From Cannabis sativa (Eukaryota; Streptophyta; Magnoliopsida; Rosales; Cannabaceae): a DNA stretch of 64,000 nucleotides. Positions 10,601 through 25,300 of the stretch are shown here, in pieces. The stretch covers positions 6,510,001-6,574,000 of the forward strand of contig NC_083603.1 in assembly GCF_029168945.1 (NCBI RefSeq), read 5' to 3'. The translations under genes were made by a program, and so were the position numbers. Numbering within the stretch: the stretch's first letter is position 1; each line of letters begins with the position of its first letter. The notes under the pieces are model-generated. The model worked only from the letters and a program-made list of their open reading frames with translations, made no database searches and was not told the DNA's origin.

Positions 10601-13600
10601 GATCTGGTAAGTTCCTATCTTTTCTACATAAGCTTGCTTAGTGTTATTCAGGAGTAGGTGTCTTATCTTGCAGCAGGAATTAAAAAGGTGGCCAGGGAAT
10701 TATCTTTGTTCATAGTGTTGTTTATTTGTCTATTTCTCTGTTGTTTTTCTTGAAAATTACCTAATTCTTCTTTCAGCTTAATATCATAGGTTTTATTTTA
10801 ATATCCTCACTTCTTTTCTTTTTGTGATTCTTTGCAGATTCATTCTGCTGCTACCATCTTGGATAAGAACAACTTGATCAAGTATGATAGGAAAAGTGGA
10901 TATTTCCAGGTTACAGATTTGGGTCGTATTGCTAGTTACTACTATATAACACATGGAACAATAGCTGCATATAATGAGCATTTGAAGCCTACAATGGGAG
11001 ATACTGAGCTTTGTCGTCTGTTCTCACTCAGCGAGGAGTTCAAGTACGTGTCTGTTAGGCAGGATGAAAAAATGGAACTAGCAAAGCTTCTTGATCGAGT
11101 TCCAATTCCCGTCAAAGAAAGTCTGGAAGAGCCTAGCGCCAAGATTAATGTTTTGCTGCAAGCCTACATCTCTCAACTGAAGCTTGAAGGGCTTTCATTG
11201 ACATCCGATATGGTGTATATAACTCAGGTTTTTATCTTAGCCTTTGTAATAATTTATTTCTCTTTTCTCATCAGTAATAACTGCCTGCAGTTTGTTGTTT
11301 TGTTATATCTGTTTATTATTATTATTTATATGTGTATGTTTTTTCTTTTTCTTTTTAGAGTGCTGGACGGCTTCTTCGAGCTCTTTTTGAAATAGTTTTG
11401 AAACGAGGATGGGCGCAAGTAGCAGAGAAGGCTTTGAACTTGTGCAGGATGGTAACCAGGAGAATGTGGAGTGTACAAACACCCCTCCGCCAATTCCATG
11501 GAATATCTAATGATATTCTAATGAAGTTGGAAAAGAAGGACTTGGCTTGGGAAAGGTACTATGATCTCTCATCTCAAGAGCTTGGGGAGCTAATTCGTGC
11601 CCCAAAGATGGGAAAAACACTACACAGGTACATTCACCAGTTTCCAAAATTAAACCTTACAGCCCATGTTCAGCCAATTACTCGCACTGTCTTGAGGGTT
11701 GAGCTCACTATTACACCTGATTTCCAATGGGAGGACAAAGTTCATGGATATGTGGAGCCATTTTGGGTAATTGTGGAGGATAATGATGGTGAATTTATTC
11801 TTCATCATGAGTATTTTCTGCTGAAAAAGCAGTATATTGATGAGGACCACACTTTGCATTTTACTGTTCCAATTTACGAACCTCTGCCACCCCAGTACTT
11901 CATCCGTGTTGTGTCAGATAAGTGGCTTGGAGCACAAACTGTTTTACCTGTTTCCTTCAGACACCTCATCCTACCTGAAAAGTATCCTCCTCCAACAGAG
12001 TTGCTGGATTTGCAACCATTGCCTGTCACTGCTTTGAGAAATTCATTATATGAAGGTCTTTACGTGGATTTTAAGCATTTCAATCCTGTTCAGACTCAGG
12101 TTTTCACCGTTCTTTATAATTCAGATGACAATGTATTAGTAGCTGCACCAACTGGGAGTGGTAAGACCATATGTGCAGAGTTTGCCATATTGAGGAATCA
12201 TCAAAAGGGGCATATGAGAGCAGTGTATATTGCACCCATTGAAGCTCTTGCTAAGGAGAGGTACCGGGACTGGAAAAACAAGTTTGAGGAGCGTCTGGAG
12301 CTGTCTGTTGTTCAATTAACTGGGGAAACAGCTACAGACTTGAAATTGATTGAGAAAGGAAATATTATAATTAGTACTCCAGAGAAATGGGATGCTTTAT
12401 CACGCCGCTGGAAACAAAGGAAGTATGTTCAGCAAGTTAGTCTGTTTATTATAGATGAACTTCACTTGATTGGAGGTCAAGGTGGTCCTGTCCTAGAGGT
12501 TATAGTTTCTAGGATGAGATACATAGCTAGTCAGGTTGAGAATCAGATTCGCATTGTTGCATTATCAACCTCTCTTGCAAATGCAAAGGATCTCGGGGAA
12601 TGGATAGGAGCTAGCTCTCATGGCCTTTTTAATTTCCCTCCTGGTGTGCGGCCTGTGCCATTGGAAATCCACATTCAAGGAGTGGATATTACAAATTTTG
12701 AAGCAAGGATGCAAGCTATGACGAAACCAACATACACTGCTATCGTCCAGCATGCCAAGAATGAAAAACCAGCAATAGTGTATGTTCCTACTAGAAAGCA
12801 TGTCCGTCTCACAGCTATGGATCTGATGACTTACTCAAATGCAGATGGTGGAGGAAAGCCACCATTTTTGTTGGGTTCACTGGATGATCTTCAGCCCCTT
12901 ATTGATGGACTCCAGGATGAAATGTTGAAAGTGACTGTGAGTCAGGGGGTCGGTTACTTGCATGAGGGCTTGTCTAATTTGGACCAAGAGGTTGTTTCTC
13001 AGCTTTTCCAAGCTGGACGGATTCAAGTGTGTGTCATGAGTAGTTCAATGTGTTGGGGAATGCCATTGTCGGCTCATTTGGTGGTTGTGATGGGAACCCA
13101 ATACTACGATGGTCGTGAAAATGTCCACACAGATTATCCCGTCACGGATTTGTTGCAGATGATGGGTCATGCTAGTCGGCCGTTGCTAGATAATTCCGGG
13201 AAATGTGTGATCCTCTGCCATGCACCTCGTAAAGAATATTACAAGAAGTTTTTGTACGAATCATTCCCAGTTGAAAGCCATTTACACCACTACTTGCATG
13301 ATAATCTAAATGCTGAAGTCGTTGCTGGAATTATTGAGAACAAGCAAGATGCTGTGGATTACCTTACATGGACCTTCATGTACAGAAGGCTTGCACAGAA
13401 TCCCAACTATTACAATCTTCAGGGAGTTAGCCACAGGCATCTTTCTGACCACCTGTCTGAGCTTGTAGAGAATACTCTGAATGATTTGGAGGCAAGTAAG
13501 TGTGTGGTTATTGAGGATGACATGGATCTTTCTCCGTCAAATCTTGGTTTAATTGCCTCGTACTACTATGTCAGCTATGCTACTATTGAGAGATTTAGCT

Positions 13601-14529
13601 CCTCATTAACCGCCAAGACAAAGATGAAGGGTCTTCTAGAAATCCTGTCTTCTGCTTCAGAGTATGCACAACTCCCTATACGACCTGGTGAAGATAATCA
13701 CGTTCGGAGGCTAATCAATCACCAGAGATTTTCTTTTGAAAATCCCAAATGTGCAGATCCTCATGTGAAAGCAAATGCTCTACTTCAGGCCCATTTCTCA
13801 AGGCAACCTTTGGGTGGAAATTTGGCTCTTGACCAACGAGAGGTGCTCCTTTCTTCGAGCAGGTTGCTACAAGCAATGGTTGATGTGATTTCAAGCAACG
13901 GATGGCTGAGCTTAGCTCTTCTCGCAATGGAGGTGAGCCAGATGGTTACACAAGGCATGTGGGAACGTGATTCCATGCTTTTACAACTTCCTCATTTCAC
14001 AAAGGAGCTGGCAAAAAGATGCCAGGAAAACCAAGGCAAAAGTGTAGAGACAGTGTTCGATTTGGTGGAGCTGGAGGATGATGAGAGGCGTGACTTACTC
14101 CAGATGACAGATTCACAGTTGCTGGATATTGCCAAGTTTTGTAATCGCTTCCCCAATATTGATATGAGTTATGAAGTATTGGAGGGTGATAATGTGACTG
14201 CCGGGGATGTTGTTACGTTGCAAGTTACTCTTGAGCGGGATCTTGAAGGAAGGACAGAGGTGGGGCCGGTAGATGCTCCACGGTATCCAAAGGCGAAAGA
14301 AGAAGGGTGGTGGCTTGTAGTCGGTGATACGAAGAGTAACTCATTGATCGTCATTAAAAGGGTTTCCCTCCAAAGAAAGCTAAAGGTGAAGCTTGATTTT
14401 ACAGCTCCTACAGAAGTGGGAAAGAAGAATTACACACTCTATTTCATGTGTGATTCCTACTTGGGTTGTGATCAGGAATATAATTTCAGTGTTGATGTGA
14501 AGGAAGGAGGGCCTGAGGAAGAAGAATAG
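7646..14529 (+). CDS. BRR2: BRR2-type U5 snRNP 200 kDa RNA helicase (DExH12), complete, 3 exons
   Basis: Exons 7646-10606, 10838-11227 and 11359-14529, with GT-AG introns in phase 0, encode 2173 aa; plant BRR2 proteins are about 2170 aa. BRR2 is the Ski2-like ATPase of the U5 snRNP that unwinds U4/U6 snRNA when the spliceosome is activated in the nucleus. Order: N-terminal plug region with an acidic stretch (about residues 222-252), first RecA pair with APTGAGKT (533-540), DEIH (646-649), SATLPN (683-688) and QMLGRAGRP (from 882), then winged-helix/Sec63 unit. The second cassette has APTGSGKT (1380-1387), DELH (1483-1486), STS in place of SAT, and QMMGHASRP with His1721, fitting the known degenerate regulatory C-terminal cassette. 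A final Sec63 unit follows. Start chosen at the first ATG after the 5'UTR intron. The upstream sequence is occupied by a MITE/copia insertion. Confidence 0.96.
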
Positions 14530-16333
14530 AACTGACAATTCTGATTTTTGTTTCTGTTAAACTCCCATATAGTAGTCTTTTTGCAGTTAAGACAGCAAAA
14601 CTTTTGACACTAATGTTTTCTTCTATTTAAATTTGTAATGTTTTACTAGAACAAGTGATGCAACTTTTCAATGAATGAATTTTCTTCTACTTTAGCAATA
14701 TGTTTCTTGCTCAAGTAGAAAGAATGGAAATCCCATTTTCAACTAGCTGACTGAAATTAATTTTATTCATTTGCTCCTCCACCATTTTCATAATTTGGAG
14801 GGAATAACAAACTAATAAATCTATCTCATTGGATGCACCTCTTTTTAACCACTTTTTTACTCATTATGAGATTAATATGGAAGATTAATTTTTGTTATTG
14901 GTAAGAATTTTAACATATCACTAATATTCACTAATCTTTTCTTGTGTTAGATTGGACAACATTCTTATTAATTGAACTTGATAAATCAGACAAGAATAAG
15001 GATAGAGTACCATTCTACAACAATGGAATTTACAGTGGAAAATCTGTCGATTTAATATATAATTAAAACAAGTAATTCTCTCAGTCTAGAATCAACAAAT
15101 AAGAATTGTGAACATGAAGAAATACCACATTTTCTGCCATCTTTTACCATCAAAATTTAATTGTGATTAATACTCATTGTATAAAGGGGGATGATCGTGT
15201 TTATGCCTGAATTTATTTTTGGGGCCCTGTCATGTACATTTTATTTTCTTTCCAAAATGTGATAATATATATGTAAAGATTATATTCGGAACGAGTGCTG
15301 ATGAAAATTATTTGTACATACAATAATGTGTTACTATTATTGAACATGAACACCCATGATAAATTGCATATTTTATTTTGTAATTAATTGTGTGATTTGA
15401 AAAATTATCATGCATCACTCAATTTCGATCAGAAAAGTAATACTGTCAAACAGACAAACACTGGGTTTACAATCCCTTCATCAACTACAAACACGTTACT
15501 TTAAACTATGTACACAATATGTAAGAAAAAGCAAAGTTGATAATGTGAAATTTTTGATCACGGACCCTTATAATTGCATGCTTTTTGTTTTAAGTATAAT
15601 ATTGCTCACATTTTCTATCCAAAAATCATCTACCAATTTCTGTTAATAAGTACTACTAATACTGGGAAATAATTTAGATTTTTATATTTTTTTTTTAGGG
15701 TAATTACCATTTTGAACTATGTGTTTTGTAAAAGTTAACAATTAGACTCTCTATTTTGTTAAATAACAAAATAGACTCTATATTTTTCAAAATTGTACAA
15801 ATAAGATCCTAAATTGATTTTTTGTCAAAATAAAATTTAATAATAATCCAATCTAAAAGTATTATGACATAAATGTTATATCTGTTCGTATTAAGAACTG
15901 TCTTCAAATTAGTTATATTAAAAAAAAATTATAAAAAATTAAGCTCAAAATTCTATTTTAGCCATTTTAGAAAATACAAGGTGTATTTTGTCATTTAACA
16001 GAGAGTCTAAACCCTTTAATATATAATATTTTCGAGTGAAACATATGACACAATGATTCCAAAAAAATGAGGTTTAAGAAACAAAATTCAAGTGTTACAT
16101 TTTGCGGTAAGAATTCCATCCCAAGTTCTATAATAGTTCTATTTGTAGCAAGGGTGATGTTCATGTAGATGTGTTGACATTTTAAAAGTAGCAATCGATA
16201 TTAATGATTCCAACACTTAAAAAAGAAAAAATGTCACTCTGGCCAAGTAAAATATCTGAATAACATGTACTTTAAAAAATGATTAAGAAAGGACACGAGC
16301 TTTCAGATGGGTATTCAAATGCTCTTAATCTCT
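14530..16333. other. Intergenic region between the two gene 3' ends
   Basis: Begins with the BRR2 3'UTR; an 'aatgaatgaa' stretch near 14670 is a possible poly(A) signal. The rest is AT-rich without a convincing gene. A plus-strand 78-codon frame at 15410-15646 has no recognisable features and is not called. An imperfect inverted repeat occupies 15742-16010. Confidence 0.5.
15742..16010. repeat. Imperfect inverted repeat, possible MITE
   Basis: The left arm begins TTAGACTCTCT (15742-15752), and the exact complement ends the right arm (16000-16010). Matching continues inward for about 45 bp with indels ('gttaaat.acaaaata' on both arms). The spacer is AT-rich. No clear target duplication was found, so the class is open. 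Confidence 0.45.
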
Positions 16334-19300
16334 TTACAACTTCACATGAGCAAAGCTTCCCCTGAATGAACCGTAAAGCGGCCGAGACCTTCTGAAACTG
16401 AAGATATCATCGATTCTGACTGAGCCGGGTTCTGCAGGTTCAGTTTTATCTTTTTTGTAGTCGGAAGAATGGAGGTTCCCAGACACTCGCACACTCAGTT
16501 CCTTCTTCTGAGGTGCCCCGACTTTTATATTTTCATCGAAAAAATCTATTAGTTCTTGTTTTGTGAGCTGCTTTAGTGCTGCAACCTGTTTCAGAACCAT
16601 TGAAAAGAATTATAATTACATACTTTGTGGCAATGTTATTAAACAAAATCTTTCTGTTCTACAACATAAATTCTACCTCTGTTTCTCTTCGATCGAACTT
16701 GAGGGTCCCATCTGAAATCTCTCGCCAGTAAACTCCAGATTCTTCCCTTAAGTTTTTGTGTTTCTCAAGCTTCATGTCGATTAAAGCATTTACATTGCTC
16801 TGTAACAATCAAACCAGCAATTATTTTACGCTAAATTACTCAAGCACCGTGCTGACCGGCAAAAAGATGATAGCACCCTATATGGAATACCACATCGAAT
16901 TATAATCTCACCTTAAATTCATCGTCAGTCATTTCATACAGTTTAGTCTCAAACATCTTGAGGAAAGCTTCTACTCTTAAATCTATTTGTGCTGGACCCT
17001 GTCGAAACAAACACATATGGTTTACAAGATATTGCAATAGCGAAACCAATCATAGAAGTTTGAGTATGTGACAGTACCTTTGCTGTAGATTGTATAATGA
17101 ACTGTAATCCACGGACACCACTATCATTCCTGCATAAAATTGTAAAAATTAATTTTATATATTAGTTTTATATATTAATTAATTTTAAAAAAGAGAAAAT
17201 GTTCTGATGAGAAAAAATAACTATTACAAACCTTGAAAGCAAGAAAGTGATGTAACCAAGTTGCTCAACTGATCTAAGCTGATGGAAAGCTGGTTGCTTT
17301 GCAACTAGAGCAAAGAGCTGAAGTTTCGCATTCATTCTAAAATCATCTTGATGTACCTATATTTCAAAAGGATTAAATTAGAAAGGAAGCAAAAAAAATA
17401 TGAAACTCAGTAACATTGTGCCTTTTAAAAAAAGTTAAGTTCATCACTTATTTATTTTAGTTTTAGAATTTGTTTGGCTATGGAAACAAGATAATTGGCT
17501 TCTTATATTACGTAGACAGAAAAAAAACCTGAATATAATGGACAAGGGATGAATTATCATCACTTGGATTGAGGCCTTCCACAGGGTAGAAGTAACTTAT
17601 GCCGTTTTCAAGCTTCACAATTCTACTTGTCAAATGTTGGGATGGGAATAACGGTCGGCATATAGGATTTGACTCCTTGAACAAAACATCTTCTATGTAC
17701 AGGACCATTGACTCAGCTTCACTGCGCTCAATATTTCCTGAAAAAGGGAGGGAGGTTAGGAAGTGTAATTTAAATCGAAATAATAATGTGTTTGATGATA
17801 AAATATTTCTGTTCAAAAGTGAAGGTATGCACCTGCAATGTAGCACTCAAAGAAAGCTCTCGAAAGCATCAAAGGAGCAAACTTAGCAAGATCATCAGCT
17901 TGCAGATGAGGAAGAATTTCAAGTTCTTCCATCCACGGCCATGTACGATCTTGTAGAATTAATGAGCAATAGTACATAGCCTGCTGATATGGCTGTTGAA
18001 ACTTCAAATTTTGGTACTCTTTTGTTACCATTTCCTGATAAGGAAGAAATTTAATTATTGTTACAACATTCTAAAATGATTCAGCATTTCTGTTGTTTCA
18101 TTTATATTATGATCATAATGTCGAATTTGACTATCACCATAACACAAATTCATCCTGATGCTCAAAAGTTAGAATGTAGCAACATAATATAAGTAGCATT
18201 CAAAATAAAAGCTTTTAACCAAAAAAAAGAGGCTGTACCTTAATCACAGAGAACCTGTCGGGTTTCACTTTGAAGCTTGCAATTTTCCCAATCACAGTTT
18301 CCAGTAAGATTCGCAATTTGTGATTATAACCAACTAGAGTTACCTATACATGTGATACACATTTACAAGAAAATAAATGCACAGATCATTTAACTATGCA
18401 TTTATAGCTTTAGAAGACATAAACAAGAAGATACCTGGAATCCACTATCTGTGTGGCTTATTCCATAATAAAGACCAGCAACGCGGGCATAATAAGCTGA
18501 AATAGAAGTGTGTGCTCAAATAAGACTTTTTTTTTTAAAGAGATTAATGAATGCGAACAAAAGATGTGGTCAGTTGAGGCCATGGAAATACTTCTTTTAA
18601 AGATAAGTTCAAACCAAAAAAACTTCCTCATCTTTACCAAATTCATTCAAGTAGTCCATCAACAACTCTGTAAAAATATTGCTTAGAACTTCCGCTTCTG
18701 GGGAGTCATTAGCATGGGGACAGCTAAAGTCTATTTTAACAAAAGCTTTAGGAGTAAGGAACACCGTATCAGGTTTGTGCCATAATGTGGAATATGGTGA
18801 CTTTCTTAAGAGAACTGGATATTTGACCTGTTCAAAAGGCCACTTCATGAGATTATAATCACATTGTGGTCAATTTTAATATATATTCTCATATGTTAAT
18901 TACCTCTTCATGCACATTTTTAATTGACAAATCAGTTGGGATGAAGACATTAGGGGCTGGTAGATGCAGTTCTCCATTAGGAGCAGAAAGCATCCATTCC
19001 TGCAACAGGATTTTGAAGATTTTTAAGAAATTAAAAGCCTGAATTACCTATTTAAGTTAGAAGAGGAAGCATCAAAACAAAATTTATTTTTCTATGAATA
19101 TGCAGATCTCTACAGTGACATGTCAACTTAACCAATACTAAATTGCATTAAGATCCAAAAACAAACCTGAATCATGGAGCTAGTGATTTTCTCAATGGAA
19201 TAGGCAGTTGAATACCATGGCTCAACCAAATCAGTATGGTTTTCAAAGTTATTTGATTCCCAGAAAATTCTGTAGAATGGATCCCATGTTACAACATCAG

Positions 19301-22300
19301 CCAGAGTTTTAGTTACCAGAAAAAATACTATACTCGCATTACAAGTCCAGAAAAAAATCATCATCTCAAGTTTCCAAACTAATTCTAACTATGTAACTAA
19401 TTCCCTAATAAGCTAAGCCAAGCATATCATTCTTAAGCTTGCAATAAAATAAAAGGCAAGTAAATAAAGGCATAATCAATCTGGTATAATGACTGGTATA
19501 AGATTCATAATGATCAATTTAAAGCTACAAACAGTGATAATCTTACCGCACATTGTTTGGAGAAAGATCATCCAGCACTTTTTGAATAATGCTTGGACTG
19601 AATATAGATGGCAATGATGAACCCACAAGCCAATCTTTGGGGGGATATAACTGTAAATCATGTAAAACCATCATATAAGAAAGCAGCAAGCAAGCAATAT
19701 GTTTTATCTAGAATAAAGATACTAGTATTCCTACCCTTCGAAGTTATTCTTTCGAATGACCTTCTAATTTTAACAAAACTACAATACAGTTACAAACTGA
19801 AAACCACCAAGGAGTTCATAGTGTTAAACAATTTGATAAAAATATGAGTTTGGAGCTCTAATAATGCACATTTTCAAATTGATACCTTGGAGTTAGGATT
19901 TTCAAGCATTACCATCTCTCCCATTCCCCTCCCCCCACACATTTTTTTTTTGGACAGAACTAGAAATAGATTAAAGTATGCCTGATAACAGTAATACCTC
20001 CATATTGGTTGAAATATTGACGACATAATCAATAGGAGGAGTCTTATCCTGATAATGGAACTTTGTCTCAGAAACAGCTGCAAGCTGCATTATATAACAA
20101 AAAACTCAGAATCTTTCAATAACAAGAGCAACTTTGAATGTGAATTTAAAAACAGAAAGCAACCACAATTTATACCAGCTCTATACAAAAGAAAATGGAT
20201 AAAAAAATTCAAATTATACTGTAGAACTGCAAATGCATACCTCATCAAATACCCAACTGCAAACACCAGACTGCTGCACTAGAGCAATATATTTGAAAAG
20301 CAAACCTATTATATCTTGAGTGTGCTCTGCAATTCAGTCAAGAAGGTCCAGAATACAAAAATGTACAAAGTCAACCACTGTAAAATGAAAAGGATGGATC
20401 TTTCACAGCCACAAAAAAGAAAAAAAATACTAGAAAGAGAACGAACCTTGACCAGCATCAGTAAGTTCAATCCCTACTTTAAAGAAAGCAAACTCAAATG
20501 ACCCATCCCCTTCACCTGCAGACAAACTAGTTGCCCATCCTGCAGCATTCTCAAGAGCAAGGGAATCAGGTTGATGTAGAATTATTATGTATGCATGAAC
20601 ATTATTCCGACCCTCCTATAAACAATATTAAAAACTAAACAATAAAATATGCGTTTCAATTGTCACTGAACATTTCAGTTATAGACTTCCATCAACTTTC
20701 AGCAATTCAGTTATAAAATTTGCACTAGCTTCCTTGAAGTGTTTGATTAGTGCATTTCCACCCCTAACTAATCCACATTTTCGGATAGTACGGGGAACTT
20801 TCAGGTTCACCAAAAAATTCTGAAATGCAGATTCATCTTGGTTATCATATCGACCTCAATTACCACTACATCTTTCCAGTCTAAATTAATTGCTAAAAAA
20901 GCTTCATCCATTCATGTACTATTAAAATAATTAAGCTGAGAGTCAAAGAAAATGAGCAAAGCATACACATCACATTGATATGTACCACCGACAGGTTGAA
21001 AAAACAACAAATAGAAAAAGGAGCCAGTATTTAGGTTGAGCAAGAACACAGTTAAGAAAAAGAAAAAAAAAAAACTGACAGAATGTGACAGAGAGAGAGG
21101 CGGAGAAGAAGGGGAAAGCAGACAAGCTACCCAAATGGTAACCACTACAAATAAGGAAAATTATAAAGAGCTTATAAGATACAATCTAGCATGAGGAAAA
21201 AACTATGTAGCAAATGAAGTTAAAGCGCTACTTAGAAGCCGGACAACAATCTTTAAACACAAAACGCACCCAATGTTTTTAAGATGTAAAACAAAGATCC
21301 TTCTCCTTCATGGCCAATAAGATGACCAAGATACCTGCAAGGTCCTTCCTTGTAGTGGTGAATTTCTGGAGTAATGGGCCATACAATTCTCAACTTATGA
21401 CCTTGCTTGATTGGGACAACCTTCACAAGAATCTGAAAGCAAATAATACATGCACAGAAAAATTGATCATTCAATATTTATACAGCATAAGGGTTTGTTT
21501 ATCTACGGAGACCAAACTTTAATCAAAAAAAAAAATATTTATACAGCATAAAGCATAATTTTGTGATCAAAGCTAGTAAAAATGTGACCTTGCAATCATT
21601 TGACTAAAAAATCAGCGCACGAGTCATACCTGTAGGTGTTCTGATGAGCAAGGTTGACCAGGATAGCGAGGGCTGCTGCGGTCTTTGTTTTTAATATCTA
21701 GAAACTTTTCCTCCACAAGGGCTTGGATTTTGTCCAGGTTATCTGACAGTATATGTGATCCATTTATATTAGTACCATAATTATCATAAATTCCACAATA
21801 TTACCCAAGCTTAAAAGGCCTTGCTTATTTAAATTTGGCTACGAACCTTTTCCATATACAACCAGATGCATGAGGTTCGCTGAATAATTTTCTTCATAAA
21901 GTTTAATCAGCTCCTGTCTAGTATCCAACCCTTTTGCTTTTGGACGGACCTCCAAAGTGTCCCAGTTTCCTATATAGGTGAGAAAATGTAGGAATAGTAG
22001 ACATTTTAAACCAGATTCAGTAATGTTGCCTCATAAGACAAGTATTACAGGATTTAAATATTTTATCTTAAAAAAAAACAATCAAACACAAATAGTAACA
22101 AAGAGAAACTAAAGGAAAGAAAATAGAATGACAAAACAAGATCAAGCAAGCTTCAGAAGCAGGTCAGATTGACATAGCAAGAAATTACAAGTAAGCTGGG
22201 CATGGTTGACAACTTCGACAAACAAGCAACGTGCATCTTAACCAAAAGTTAACTAAATTACCTTTGAAGATTTAACAAGAAAGTGAGCAGCTTGAGGATG

Positions 22301-25300
22301 GGCGTAGAAAATAAAAAATCAAGTATTAGACTAATCTTTCTTGAATATATTTTTACATGAAGATTAGATCAAGAGCTGTTTATCCTATATGGTATCTTTG
22401 CTAAGTAAGCTTTCAAAATCATGAAACAGCTTCAAACAGAAAATGTGCTCCACAGAAATTGAATCCAGATAAAAATCACAAGACAACTTCAAATGTCAAG
22501 TGTGTATCACCAAAAATGTCTGATTAAATAACATGACTCTTTCACCAATTGTCCCAAACCAAATATACTAAATGTGTTCAACAAAGCCCTTCAGAAATAG
22601 AACCATCAAAGAATACACAACAGAATATCAGCACCCTCTCGAAATAGAGTTTGACCAAAGAGAACGTCACCACCAAACAAATGTCAATTCACCAGTTTTT
22701 CAATAAATATACAACTCCCTGAGCATTTGAAATATCAGAGAGAAATGCAGCTTGAAGACTATCAACACTCTAATATTGAATTTGAATATATAACAAGTGC
22801 CTTAGATGAATTATGCCATTATTTATCTTCAGCAAAATCCAGTTAGTAAGTACAATAGATATTTTGCTTATATAGTTAAAATTGAAGAAATTATGCAAAT
22901 ATAAGAAGATAAAAAGGCAGGGAAAAAATTAAGAGGGGAATAGGAGTGAAGAACATAGTAGTGTCTTAGCAGTTCACCCATTCAAATTAATTTCTGGCAC
23001 CTAGATTGCTTTCAACTTTATATTAATATACAACATAAGCAAACAGCCAACATATGTACCTGTACTGAATTTGTGGAATGGATGACTCTCTGAACTCAAA
23101 TGTTTCTGGAGCTGCACCCAATCAAGTTAAGTCATCAGTAAATTTTGATAATATCACTAAAACAAGGCATCACCAGCCTCTAACATTCAATAGAGATAAT
23201 GTAATAGCCCTAACGGTTTTATAATATTTTATAGTCATAAGTTTTAGCTAAATACTACTTGCAATTTTTAAAAATTCCACAATAGACCCTACATTTGTCA
23301 AAATGAATCAGAGATAACCTTTAACATTATTCTAGTCAGCCTTTAATTAAAGGTTTTAATAAAAATCTCAAAATAGCATTATTCAAATTATATAAACTAA
23401 TTAAAATTAAACTAAAAAAAAATCAAAAAATCAAAACTAAATTCAAACACTTGGGTTTTCATTAAAATCTTGTCAAAAAGTTTGACTAGAATTAAGTCAA
23501 AAGTTATCTTTAGTTTAGTTTGGTAATTACAAGGTTATGAAATTTTTGAAAAATAAGGTTATGCCTGCCTGGTATGTAGTTAATATGCAGGGATATAAAT
23601 TCGTGCAAACCTTCTACAAAACGATATAATTGGTTCAACAATTCATTAAAAGCAAGATAAACACCAAAAAATCTTGAGGAGTTCAGAGCATGAGACACAA
23701 TAATTTAGAAAAGGACATCCATTTCTCATACTACAGAAATAAATCCATGAATAAACATTTCTATAGAATACCAGGAAAAAAAACATGCATTTTATAAGCA
23801 GCCAAAACATAAATATTGAAAGAAAAAAAAACTGGCAGACTATTTTAAACATTTACCAAACATAAGCTCATTTTAAGAAACATATAAGCAAAGAGAAAAG
23901 TAAATAACTAAAATATATATAAAAATGAAAATACATGCCATGACATTAAAATAGTATATTTGGCATCATATAATGTCATAGAAAGACTTCATAAAGAATC
24001 ACAGCCAAGTAAAAAGGGTACCTGGTAGATTCTCCAAGTATCAGACAGTAAGTTTTTCTGATTTTCTGGAACATACAAAACATAAAATATTTAATGAAGA
24101 TCATTAATCAACAGAAGGAATTAAAAGGTTGAGCATGATCAGAGCATAAATGCTAACCCGAATCAACAGCTTTGATTTCCCTCGTAGTAGCATCAGCAGA
24201 CATCAAAGGTTTGATAAAAAACTGAGCAAATCTGAACATAAAAATAGAGATACTTTTAGATCACTATTATCATGGTTACACTGACAATATTATAAATAAA
24301 AAATGAAAATGATTGAATCGTCAACCTGTCCACAGCCTCTTCAAAACAATCAGCGTTCACATCAAAATAATAGTTGGTGTGCTCACTAGCTGTGAAGGCA
24401 TTTGTGCTGCCCCCATGCTTTATTTTTCAAACAAGATAATGCAGAACAATAAGATGAGTTGCCAATATACAAGTAGATGAGCACATATGCACTAAGATCA
24501 GACAGAGATTTTCCTTATATGAGTTTATGTGTATACATACATTTTAAGAGTTCAAGTATATGACATAAGTCAAAATCTAACTACTTAACTAACAACCATA
24601 ATCGTAAAAATTTGAACCCATGGCAACATAAATTTGAAATCAAAATAAGAAAAAGAAAAGAGACTTTTCGAGTCAATATGCTTAAGCGCATCTCCAAGGT
24701 AGCTCTCTATATTTTATAAATAAAATAGTTAGTGACTTTTGTATGACCCACTGCAATCACACCTCTATTTTCGTAAAATGTAGATTGTTTTAATATTACT
24801 GTAGACTTTTAAGTAATGTAATTATCCAATAAAATTTACTTTTTATTTTATGTCCCATTGTTAATAAAATAAGACTCAGGTAGTCGCAAAATCTCTCTAC
24901 ATTTTAACTAAAAAAGAATGTATGAGCAAGTCCAATTAGAATAAGCTACATTCTATGTGGAGTGTGATTTGAGTGGTTCACACAAAAATTACTAAATATT
25001 TTAGCTTTCTAGCTAAAAAATAGAGTACCTTTGGAGACGTTCTAACTAGTCCCCTTAATTTGCTCTAACATACTCAGATTTTTGTAAAGTCCCCCTTCAT
25101 ACTACAGCAATTCCTTCCAAGAAATAATATCCATTAGATTTTCGATAATACACCTAAATTTTAACTACCTCATAACTAGCACACTGTTTAAAAGGATAAC
25201 TTAGTGACGCCTAGAATTTCATGTTCTAAAAAGAGTAAGCATATATGACCCTACATTAGCAATGAAACCTCGTTCTGGATGCCTATTCTCTGATGAATCT

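Noticed and set aside
10607..10657. Read-through of exon 1 to a stop at 10657, and of exon 2 past 11227, as if BRR2 were three separate genes.
   Set aside because: GT-AG sites at exact family exon joins keep the frame and give a full-length protein; the extensions are intron sequence.
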